The position numbers and the translations under genes are program-made. Below are positions 40,213 to 50,689 of a DNA stretch of 64,000 nucleotides, in pieces. Under the pieces are notes generated by a model, which was not told where the DNA came from, did not search any database, and saw only the letters and a list, made by a program, of their open reading frames with translations. Numbering within the stretch: position 1 is the first letter of the stretch; each line of letters starts with the position of its first letter. The DNA is taken from the NCBI GenBank assembly GCA_023053545.1, contig JAKZAN010000007.1:1612001-1676000 (forward strand), in the 5' to 3' direction. Source of the DNA: Lepidurus packardi. Its lineage: Eukaryota; Arthropoda; Branchiopoda; Notostraca; Triopsidae.

Positions 40213-41009
40213 CTCCTTAGAGGGCACCACGAACTTGATCCGTGGTGCAGATTAGAATTTCTGCGCGATGATTATGCTTCACTGAAGAAGGAAGTTATGT
40301 CTTACGTATGGAAACCCAGTTTGTCTTCATTAAGTATAAAAAAATATCTTAAACACATTATTAATTACCATGAAGTAATTCATAAAAAGAACTAAGTTCA
40401 GAATTAGTAAACCTATTATTGAATCTTCTTAAAAATATTGCTGCTAAAGGAAATTTTAATGATTTGATACATTCACAAAAAGGTCAAAATTGTGACATAG
40501 AAATTATCCTGAGCTAGCCAGAAAATAAAATATGGCGCATAGAAACGACTGATTCAGTGCCCGCGTAGTTCAGCCTCGCACGTCTCACGTGCGAAGGTCG
40601 GCTTTATTTACGGACTTCTTTTGAAATATATAACTCTGATTCTATGCCTTGTATAATTTGTCAAATAATCAAAGAGAGTAAACTATCAAATTTATTAACA
40701 ATACCAGTACGCATGTAAGTTATTTATAAGACACAATAAGAACCCCTGTGGAATTTGAAGATATACTAAAAGCAGGATATGAGATGGAAAAAATAGTGGA
40801 CGTCCTAAAACATTGTCCTGACCAACTTTTCTTCGCTAACCCGTAACAGCATTCTATTTCTCCAGACCACGCAGGACGGGTTCGTGCACATCTTTCGCCT
40901 GACAAAATGGTTACACACGTTCAAATGAAAGCAGAGAGTATAGGAAATAAGTTTGTAACTAACATCACATTAACCAAAGCTAGACATGGACTGAGTATGT
41001 TAGTTTAAT
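40213..41009 (+). pseudogene. Possible decayed coding region (unidentified)
   Basis: Several adjacent plus-strand frames read like protein but are cut by stops. One runs from 40213 to a stop near 40395 (ELDPWCRLEFLRDDYASLKK). Another passes 40620-40720 with a CxxC (MPCIICQIIK). A third, ~40730-41007, reads TPVEFEDILKAGYEMEKI and continues past one internal TAA to a final stop. No start codon, splice signals or known family were recognised. It could be a dead gene, a degraded mobile element, or chance. It lies just downstream of the SNX27 stop on the opposite strand. Confidence 0.25.
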
Positions 41010-41174
41010 TTACAGCAACGTCCAAGTTTAACGTCAACACTGACTAGCTGAGGGAAGGGGGATGGCAATTTTGTTTTTGTAGGGGGATAAATAACTAAGT
41101 AAGTATGTAGAAATGTTTGATTTACAGAATTTTAACTGCCTAAATTCAAGTGCGATGCTGCTCTTTCCATCAGA

Positions 41175-43332
41175 TTAATTCTGAGGATCAGGCCAAGTCC
41201 TTTCGTCGCGAATACGATCGAAACAGTCAGCCATGAAGACAAACTAGAGTAAAATATAATAAATAAAGAAAACACGCACACACAAACTGAAAAAAAGTCA
41301 TTAAATAGTGTACTTACATAAGGAGTGAAAATACGGACCCAACGAGGGTTCTTTTCCGGTTTCTGATACTGAAGGCAAAATGAGATACCTTCATCATCCG
41401 CCTCCCAATCAAGGATGGTCGACCAAGGGAATTCAATAACTTGATTCTGAACATTCTGTTAAGGTACTATTTCAATAGCAACACAACGAAATTACTTCAG
41501 GTGTCCCGTCCTCCTTGCAGGCATGCAAACGGAATGTTTCGTAACCTAGTGAAGGAACAACTTGACCTTCTTTGCGTGCATCACACGCACAGTGTGGAAA
41601 AACTAACTCTCCATAACCGTCCAGTTGTCTAGCCAATTCTAAGTACTGTGATACAAGGACAAAAATAAGTCACATTACTGAAACAGACAGGAGTAAAAGC
41701 TACAAGATAACACCTCATGTCGCCGATTTACATCCTGCAAAGCTTTCAACTGATACAGCTGACTACCAGCCCTGACATGGCCTCGGTTTATTTCCTCAAC
41801 AGTCTGAGAAGATCAAAAATTGCAAACAACTTATTCCTGCTTTGCTATCAGATTGGTCCAGTTTACCTGCCAGAAAAGGTAAATAGAGGCTTGCTCCTTT
41901 TGAACTACAGCCAACTCGCATCGAGGAGAGAATAACCACTTCTTGATGGTTAGACACGTAGCGGAGGCAGTACTGTAATTCTGGATGTAAATGTTGTGTG
42001 GAATCTCACTCGCAAGCAATTTCCTTTCTACAGTAAGTAAACAATTATAAGTTTTCGCAAAGCCTAAGAGACGATTCCTACCGAAATTGTATTCCATAAT
42101 TTCAAAAAGAGCAAAATGCTTGGCGTTCGCTTTATCCAGCCCAATTTTTTCTACCACTGCTCCGTATACGTCTTCGGCATTCGAGTTTTTGCAAACACAA
42201 ACGGAAGTAACTTCGTTGCTCGGCAAAAGAACTTTCAGGTCAACTTTAGTTAAGCCACCCTAAGGAAGGAAACATTAACAATTGCTGCAATCATAAGTCA
42301 TTCAGAAAGTTAAATTTTTACCAGGTCATCATCGCTGTCCGTCAAAAATTCCTGTACTATATCAGATTCTGCTATGACGCGAACAGCGCATACTTTCTCC
42401 AAGTATTGTTCCAATCCCCTCCTCCTGGTATCTAGTTGCTGTTCACTCAAACTACGCCAAATAGAACACAATCAGTAGTATACCAGACAGTTGTAATAAG
42501 TAATCAGTAGTATAATAGAGACAGTACTACATTAGAAAGCTTACGCAAATGGCCATTTCCCAGGTAACTTGGGGAAAGTAAAACCAAGAAATTCTTTTTT
42601 CAAGTTGTTGTTTAACTCCACAAACTCGCTAAACCTTCTCGAACACAAATGACGCCCAGCCATGTATATATCAAAAACCTAGACACAGAATGGAATTAGA
42701 TTGTCTCATCATATGTCAAACTGCTATATACCACATATTTTTCTCCTCGCTTTTCAAGACAGTGATAGTCAGGAATCGATATGGGTAAAGAACGTTTTTC
42801 ACTATAGTCTATATAGGAGTACCCAGTTGTCTCTTCCGACGGTTCCAGCCTTTCCGCTTCCTGTATAATATTAAAAGTATTTCCTTTTTACAAAATCGTG
42901 GGAAGCCTTTACCTTTGGCGTAACAGAGATTACAGTCAGGGTCAAAACATCACCACCAGACTTGATAAGATCTACAACTTGTTTGTGTGTAGCCCCTTCA
43001 ACGTTCACTTCATTCCTAGATAGAAACACATTTTAAAAATTAAGTTTGAACCAAGTGACTATAGCTATGTACACTTCTAGAATTCGGTCTCCTTTAATAA
43101 CGCCAGCTTCTTCGGCAGCACCTCCTTTTAAAACAGCCGAAACATGTTGTAACGGAGCGTACAATTCTCCATTAATAGACCTTAACTGCCCACCTTCACT
43201 CACTTGTCCTCGAACGTTAAAACCGAAGCCTGTCTGGCTTTTTACGATGCGAACAACTCTCGGACCTGAAGACATACTTATTTTGTAAATCTTATTACCA
43301 ATTCGCTTGGCTCCTTCACTATTGTCAGCCAT
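41175..43332 (-). CDS. SNX27: Sorting nexin-27 (PDZ-PX-FERM-like)
   Basis: Eleven exons, high to low: 43332-43073, 43015-42913, 42860-42732, 42678-42545, 42451-42322, 42259-42082, 42027-41867, 41803-41714, 41645-41496, 41446-41318, 41243-41175. They give 510 aa (human ~541). Residues ~13-106 are the PDZ domain ([27 protein letters not shown]). Residues ~130-250 are the PX domain, with RRFSEF at 178-183 (phosphoinositide-binding arginine) and LPGKWPF. The rest is the FERM-like module ([36 protein letters not shown]). SNX27 sits on early endosomes, binds cargo PDZ ligands, and works with retromer and the WASH complex to recycle receptors and channels to the surface. All junctions keep frame and most match human block order. 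Introns are 49-93 bp. Confidence 0.95.
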
Positions 43333-45525
43333 GTTGACTGTTTACTTGCTTCTGTCACATTCACAACGTCAATCTCGAATCCGAATACCAGTTCCTGATC
43401 CCCGCGGCATCTAGCAGTTGTAAGGTTGGTTACCCGTACTTGTCAGGGTCATGAGAGAACACGAATTTACCAACAAACCAACGAACAATGCTGCTTTAGT
43501 CCCAGCTACTCGATCCTTTTTCTAAAATTATCAGACTCAGCCACAGCCTGTTTTTTAATTTAAGCCTTTATTTCTCTTTCAATTTTTAAACTTCAAAGGC
43601 TTATTTGTGGATAACGGATTTGCACAAAATTTAGAATAATAAAAACGAGAAAAGCTTGCATCCGCCTTGATAATTTCAAGACTTTCTTTCTGTTTGGTTT
43701 AGTAGTTAAACCCACACGTCACTATACGAGCTCAATGCTGATGAAAACAGCTTGTACAACGAACACTCTTATCATGCAAATTCGAATCGTGTCACTAGTT
43801 ACACGCCGCTAGATTCGTAACTGCTAACTTCTACACGTTTATTTCTTTATAATGGTCTTTTCAATGGTAAGGGAGTGCCGCTTATTTAAATAACCAATTT
43901 TATTCTTCCAGATTATAATCAAGTAACGTGGAGTATCCCAGAAAATTATACAAAGGCTCGACACATGTGTAAGGCTTTTACTATGTAATATGCGTTACAG
44001 GTCCTCTAATGCACTGGGTTCTAAGCCAATTTTGTTTGTGTCGAAAAGTCGAGTGCGTCCAATAGTACGACGAATCCCGTGTAGACCAGCTACGAAAATT
44101 CCCTCAAAGTGGCAGCAACTTTTTTTTTTTTTGATTTTATTATCTTCGACCGTTTCGCTCCACTTGAGCATCCGCTAATAAATAGGCAGGTCCGTAATAG
44201 TCCACACCCCGTTCATCAATACGACGCAAGGCCGAGTTTTTGTGCGTATTGCTTCGGTTACCGATTGACGTGTATCTGTAAATACAAATTTTTATAACCC
44301 TTCCAACTACACCATAAACGGCATTTCACAATGTTACAAGAACACGTAACACCAAACCGAGTATAAGAAATAAACATAGTAATTTTGAAGAAATACATGG
44401 ATAGATTTACAATGGGGTTGACATATCTTGCATGAATAAGCTTTGCTGTTCGGAACCCGAGACTAAGACTTAGAAGTAGGCGAGTTCCTTCGTTAAAGGG
44501 AAACAGTGCGATCTCAAACCAGTAAGGCTCCTCTACGGGTTACTTTAATTAATTAAGCCAAGGCTTTTGTAATGGCGGGCTTTGTTTCTTAAACGGACAG
44601 GGTTCCAGTTATCTTCAACTCTCTTATAGTTACTGTCCTAACGGGTGTATTCGTAAACTCAATCGTAGCAATTCTAATGTTTCACAATACATCGCACTGA
44701 AACAGCCCCAGCGAGTTGCAGTTATTGTGACCCCTACATATTTAAAGAAAGTCTCCGTATAGTGCTATGAATATTTAAGCCCCAATAGCACCATCTCTTA
44801 GCCGTGCTGGTATGGCATATTACAAGATGGGTTCGGTAGGGGAAATTCGGATATGAATCAAGTATGATTATCGATTGGGCATCCATTGCGGCTATCAGTA
44901 ACCAACAACACAAGACAAAATACCCGGTACCACATCTCTCAAGACCATTTTCTCGGGTCGGACTGTACGAGTTGGAAATACAGCCACTGCCAAACTTAAA
45001 ACACGACTTATGTACAAAAAAGAAAAACAAAGTAAGTGCTGTAAACGAGGCAAACGGCTATCAAAAGGGCAACGGTTTTACAAGCTCTACCGAATCAATA
45101 CGTATCGAGCTTTGGTCATAGGAAAAAGTCTCCCCCAATAATGGGCAGCATGCGAGGCTTTGGGTTATACACTGAGGCATTAATGAGTTTCCAATTCAGG
45201 CTATAAAAATGTATCGCGTGTTCAGAAATGTTCAGGATACTAGCTCGTGTGGGCCCCTTCACCCTGAAGTTTCGGTATGAGCAAGAATTTCACCTCATTA
45301 AACAGCACTTTTTGATGAATGTATCGTCAGTAAAACTCAAATTCCTAAAGGTTTGGCTGGCACCAAAACGTATTCGTAAGGCTTTGCGTACACGACACGC
45401 TTCCTAAGTGATGAAATCTCATTCTTGCGCCGGAAAAGTTCTTGCTGTCCTATACACGACCCCCCAAAAAAGTTTACTTTTGAGTATTATCGAAGACCAC
45501 ACATGTTTTCGTTCACTGGGTCAAC
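43333..45525. other. Intergenic region between SNX27 and the TipE-like gene
   Basis: About 2.2 kb holding the SNX27 promoter side and the 3' flank of the TipE-like gene. I see no further gene or repeat. Confidence 0.5.
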
Positions 45526-46425
45526 TTAAGGTAACAGTAATGGTAGTTCAGGCTGATAAGCGACACTGGGAATAGTCGCACTAATACTAGTAATAGTATC
45601 CATTTGTCTCTCGGGCCTTGATTTAGACGACGACGAAGACGAAGACCGCCCGTCGCGTCCTTCGCGGAATTTGTTCAGCCACGAGTCCTTTCTCGACATA
45701 GATAACGACGAATTGTTCTGCAGAACAATATCCGGAATAGTCAATGCATTTTTATGCTGAGCAGCTTGTTCTTCTTGGCGAGCTTTGACTAAGGCTTTTT
45801 TCCTAAAGTGCATCCGTAGCCCCACGTAAAATACAATGAAAACAAAAGCCAGTAAAGGCGCGAAGCCCACTGCAATATCCTTCAATGCTTCATCCAAGTC
45901 CAAATCAATGACGGCTAACGTCGGGTCAGTGAGACTGATGTAACATGGGTACCGTCGTCCATTCACGGGTCCGTACACTTCGTAGAAATGTTGGCAGTCT
46001 ACCGTAGGCGGATAACCGCAACCGATAACATTGGGGAAAAGCCTAGTTCTAACGCTGGCAATGGGATTCGCAAACACATTTGGAATGTTGCCTTCATGCG
46101 TGACGAAGATGTGCCAGCAAGTATAGAAGTCGACGGTACAGCCTGTTTGACACGATGTCCACGAACAGTTGGAAACGCCCACTAATTTGGCACTTTCCGT
46201 AGTGGAACACTGAGCAGCTTCGAATCGCAGCACGAAGGAGAGCAGGCTGGGATCAATCATAAGCGGGAGCAAAATCATGAACACGATGAAGCAAGCTCCG
46301 CCCATCAAACTACAGAGTCCGAGCTCATGGTCTTCCAGGAAAAGCCGAAAGTTTTGCCGAAAATTGCCCATTACTTCGTTTAGGAACCGGACACAGTTAG
46401 AAAAGAAACCGGGTTTGTTAGACAT
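45526..46425 (-). CDS. TipE-like sodium-channel auxiliary subunit (two-pass membrane protein)
   Basis: Uninterrupted 299-aa frame. There are two hydrophobic segments, residues ~36-58 and ~184-206, with a ~125-residue cysteine-rich loop between them. Cysteines are at 73, 87, 92, 96, 103, 136, 144 and 161, and N86 is in an NCS glycosylation sequon. The loop carries CSWTSCQTGCTVDFYTC, then GCGYPPTVDC, YG and RRYPCY, which is the arrangement of insect TipE/TEH proteins. These modulate Para-type voltage-gated sodium channels and are distantly related to BK-channel beta subunits. Both termini would be cytoplasmic. The C-tail is basic and Ser-rich. Unlike its neighbours it has no introns. A KCNMB-like role cannot be excluded from sequence alone. 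Confidence 0.78.
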   Translation of the reverse strand: MSNKPGFFSNCVRFLNEVMGNFRQNFRLFLEDHELGLCSLMGGACFIVFMILLPLMIDPSLLSFVLRFEAAQCSTTESAKLVGVSNCSWTSCQTGCTVDFYTCWHIFVTHEGNIPNVFANPIASVRTRLFPNVIGCGYPPTVDCQHFYEVYGPVNGRRYPCYISLTDPTLAVIDLDLDEALKDIAVGFAPLLAFVFIVFYVGLRMHFRKKALVKARQEEQAAQHKNALTIPDIVLQNNSSLSMSRKDSWLNKFREGRDGRSSSSSSSKSRPERQMDTITSISATIPSVAYQPELPLLLP

Positions 46426-47643
46426 AATCCAAAGTAACCTCTGGTCGCATTGTTATCAAACCGTTAACGCGATCTTGGGATACTTATTGATTAACTTTTT
46501 TTTGCATTTTTTAAAGTCTAGAATGTGCAGCGAAGAGGTACCTTCAAATATACAGCAAACAGCCTTGTAAGAACAACTCTAACTTTCTGAACCCGAATGC
46601 TCTACTTGTAATATTTCTTACGTAACATGTAAGATTAATTCGGAGTTAACTAAGGCACAACCACGACTAGGTCTCCCAAATAACACGTTTTTCTAGACAG
46701 GTTGCTAAAACAGCTTTTCAATTGGCAGTGCACCAATATTGCTTAAGACAATCAATAAGCGAGAGCTCACGGTCACCAGTAGCAACAATAGTCGCGATCT
46801 ATTCTTGCTATTAGAGCGTATGGACGATCGGTATACGCCACTATAGGTTTGGAGGAGCGTTTGCTTTTCGCTTCCAATGCCGACAACCGACTCCGGCTGC
46901 TATTGAGCGCCGTAACCGAACGCCGACAACATGGAAACGTTGAAGCCCACGTGTTCCTTTCTCAGGCCACGCCTGACCCACAAAGACAAAGAGTCAAGGG
47001 TACCAGGAGATAGGATTTGTCTGCCCTTTGACTGTAGGTCTCTTTTAATAAAAAGGGTCATACATTCTGACGCTTAAGGTCACACAGGTGAGACACAAAA
47101 AAGGGAAACGCTGGAACTGGAAATCTTTGTTGGCTCCATTTGCATTCGCTGCGAGAGGATGTTACCCAAGGGTAAACAGCCTAAACGAACTCATTGCCAA
47201 AGGGCTTTGCGGCATCTATAAGCTCCAGAGCAGGAAATAAACCGAGACTGAAAATGGGTCGACCAAGGGTCTTCAGATTTGAGAGAAAAAGAAGAAAAAT
47301 AGTTGGTTGCTATAGCTTAGGGAAAGCAGAGCTGATCTCACTTAAGTGACGTTGGGAGACAATAAATGGCTTGCACGCGCACCTGTCTTTTGGGTTAATA
47401 AGGCCCAGGGTAGTTCACGCAAGCATCGATTTCCAACAGGAGGCGTGGTATATCGGTTATCCCATCTATTATTACTTGACCGTTAGCCAACAGAATTATA
47501 GCTGTTCTGTCGCAGCTACACCATAACACGTTAACGTATGCAGTGTCCCATGTTGTGGGTTTCTAGTTTTCCTTGGCGTTGCAACACCCATAATACGGTA
47601 CTAGGGTTCACGCTGGTAAGAGGAAAAGTGCATGCCTACTTAC
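46426..47643. other. Region between TipE-like gene and last confident FLAD1 exon
   Basis: Should hold the TipE-like promoter and the unresolved 3' end of FLAD1. The best-phased candidate for a final FLAD1 exon is 47465-47342 on the minus strand (frame containing YTTPPVGNR, stop at 47342-47344). A rival frame from an acceptor near 47611 stops at 47531-47533. Neither clearly matches the family. Confidence 0.35.
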
Positions 47644-50155
47644 CCCTCGTCATAAAGCGTGCAGTACGGGACGTCAAACCCACGAAGGAATGCCCACACA
47701 TCCTTATAAGTCCATTCCAATAATGGGAATACGCGCATAACAGGAGGCCAGCCGGGGTCGGTAAACTACATGGAATTATATAAATCAACTTTCCAAGTCA
47801 GAGCTAGTTAAAATTTGGTTCGTGTAAGTCACGTTCTTACTTGGAAGGGAGCTAACTTGTCCGAATGAGGATCAGTCTTGCGATTCCCCATAAACATGAC
47901 TTTTATACGAGGATGTTCCCGTAAAAACTGGTCCAGTCCTGCTTTAATGGGGCCTGGTACAGACCATAGCTGGAGATTATACCTAAGATTTTTTTTTTTA
48001 AATCGAAGCAAAAATCAATTTGAGAAAATCTTGTCGAGGTCGCCTAGCAACCCCGAACGAGAGACAGAAGAGAAACGAAACCTTTTCCGAGCCTTTTCAA
48101 TAAAAGCCTCCACTTCGGGGAATGGATCCGGACAGATTATATACATGGCTTGCAAGGAGCTCGTGCACGAGATCTTCAATATGCTTCGCAAGAGGTGCAG
48201 CAAATGCAGCAAGGCAGTGCAATCTTTCCCTCCATTGAAGCAGACGCAAATCTCTTCCAGGGGGTATTTTTCAAAGCACTCTTTCATGACCTGCAAAATA
48301 TTATGCACGCAAACGAAACTGCTTAGAATGGGAATGGACCAAAAACAACCATTAACAAATTTTCTTAGCATTCCCGAACATTCAAACTTAATATTGTGAG
48401 AAGTCACACAGACAATAAAAATAGATCATTTCATTCTTAAATCGAAAAAGATTAAACTAAACTACATATCTAAATTCATTCATACATTACCACTCAATAG
48501 TACATAGTTCAAATATGTATCCAATGGTGTTTAAGTTAGGCCAAAGCATCGATCCGAGCCGTTCGTGTGCCCCAAAAAAGGCTGCCATTGTGTTAAAAAC
48601 AAAAAAAAAAGTGATACGAAGAAACAGTAAAACAATGCAAGAACTCCTCACTCCATATAGTGAAATGTGAGTTGTTGTTGTTGTTGGTTGTTTTGTTTTT
48701 TTTTTAAGAAAAAAGGTTCTGCTCTTACTTCTTTTACGAATACAAATCTTGGAAGGGATCAGAGCAAAACCCAAGGGGTTTTAAGAAACGTGAACCAGGC
48801 TCATCTTGTAAGATGGTGAGTATTATGGGAGCGGAAAGTCTCGAAAACAGAATCGGCACGCCGTATCGATCTGACGTTTGTCACATTAGGAAGGAGACAA
48901 ATTCCCACGGCCTTTCTGAACCATTCGACGGAAAGATAACGACGTAGCTTTACTGACAAACGTTCCGTACAAGGCACACACCCACGCGCATGATGTTATG
49001 CTAAGTATTACTTGGAAATTCACACGAAAAAGCTGACAACTCACTCTGGCTTATTTTAAAAAAATCAATGAGAAACTGTGCATGTCTCTGAATGGGGAAT
49101 AAAAGTTTCCTTCATCATCCCGCTTTTAGGCACTAACATTAAACATGTCATATTTCAACACACTTTTCTTTATGTGAGGGACATGAAAAGCGTTTTATGT
49201 TTACCTTGACGGCTTCGTTTACTGGACGGTACAGTGGTGTATCTGTAGCCGTTGGAGAATCGATAAGATCTTGCAAAAGTGACACAGTCTGAGCCCACGA
49301 TGCGTCTGTAGCTTCAATTTCATTCCTTCCTGTCGGGGAAGATACGACGCTTCCAGCCGGCAGACGCTGCTGAAGAAATTGCGAGGCTTCCATAACGACA
49401 CTTTCCGATACGGCTTCCAACATTAATTTGGTAGAGTAGATGGGGTTATACAGGACAGGATAACAGCCGATTGATACGCGTTTCTCGAAAACAGCTACAG
49501 TTTGCTGTAATAAAGCTGCTACGGAGATCTCATCTGTGCGGAGAAAGATTTCTTGCTGATAAAATCTGAAGCTTGGATTTGTGAATACATGGGCGAGGAA
49601 TCCGAGATTACGCTCAAAATAAGACGGAATTCCAGGTAATATATACACATTCTTGGCCTGAACTACAGGGAAAAGATCATCAAACGAATTCAAGAATTGG
49701 CTCTTCGAACGATGGTGCATCACAGAGCATTGCGGCACTAAGGCCATTCGCAAAGTCGGATCAATTTCTTCAATCACTTCGCTGTCTGGTTGTATGTCGT
49801 GAAATTTATCCACGTCCTGAATCTTAAGATTCTTTGGAAAAATCGTTTGCATAACCTTTAAAAGATCTGGGTGTATAAACATTCGATCCTCGAGTCCCTT
49901 AGCTACTCCCTGATAAGATACATCGTCATGCGTGGGGCCAATTCCACCCGAGGTGATAACGTAGGTGAACTCACGAGAGAAACGTTCAACTTCACGGGCA
50001 ATTTCATCGACATTATCCGCAATTACCGAGACCTTTTTAACCCGTACACCCCAAGAATAAAGCTTTTGACAACAAAAGCGAGAATTGGTATCGTGAATGT
50101 GGCCCTTCAAAACTTCGTCTCCAATTACAATGATGCCAGCGTCTGGGTTGTCCAT
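47644..50155 (-). CDS. FLAD1: FAD synthase (MPT-binding domain plus PAPS-reductase-like FMN adenylyltransferase), 3' end unresolved
   Basis: Exons, high to low: 50155-49205, 48290-48082, 47982-47841, 47765-47644, giving 474 aa. The first intron is 914 bp and the others are ~75-100 bp. Residues 1-~250 are the MoCF/CinA-type domain ([23 protein letters not shown] at 69-78, [11 protein letters not shown]). From ~318 comes the adenylyltransferase domain, with the PP-loop [12 protein letters not shown] (335-346), [10 protein letters not shown], and [15 protein letters not shown]...YCTLYDEG. The enzyme makes FAD from FMN and ATP. This copy starts at the domain boundary with no obvious mitochondrial leader. 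The human sequence continues with GYTSLGSRENTVRNPAL, a conserved part of the nucleotide site. I could not find a clear equivalent after the last donor. The gene is divergent from RARS1. Confidence 0.9.
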
Positions 50156-50689
50156 TCTCTATGTGAACAAGAACACATTGAGTACATTAGAGAAAGTTTT
50201 GGCTTAAGTAAACCCGTATAGGTTTCAACATATCGTTTCGCGCTCTAAACGACTTTCGACAGCTCAGAACGAGAAGCAACATACGATATAGCGGATTTGA
50301 ACGTTCCCGTTACAGGATGACACTCTGCTGGAGGCAGAATACGGACTATAAGCACGTGTCGTAAAGAGTTTGGGCAAATCTAAGACAGTTCGGCATACAA
50401 CTGTGCGCACCATGGTGAAGCGACTATTTCGTTCTTCCTTTAGTTAAACTGTACTTATTTTTTTTAATTACTTACTCGTGAGAGCCGCCAAAATGAACAG
50501 GTAAACACAAAACACCCCAACGGAATGACAAGACTAAATCCTGGATTATGGAGTGTGGAGGCGGAGTCTTAATATCTCACCCAAAGAAGGAAGAGCAACA
50601 AGGACAAGGAGGAGTGTCTTTTGTCACGTTTGTGGCCAAGTAGGTTTGATTTTACATCATCCGTAGATTTCTTGATTTAAATTCATATT
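50156..50689. promoter_or_regulatory. Divergent intergenic region, FLAD1 / RARS1
   Basis: 534 bp between the two start codons, which point away from each other. It must hold both promoters unless leaders are spliced. No TATA box was obvious on either side. Shared regulation is inference from spacing. Confidence 0.5.

Noticed and set aside
48020..48082. Premature stop in FLAD1 after KRFRFSS...
   Set aside because: It lies in an intron. A GTTTCG donor at 48081 and an acceptor at 47983 join KARKR to YNLQLW, matching human FLAD1.
48487..48774. 95-codon minus-strand frame inside the FLAD1 first intron
   Set aside because: Contains low-complexity runs from T/GTT repeats and no family match. The intron is supported by phase on both sides.
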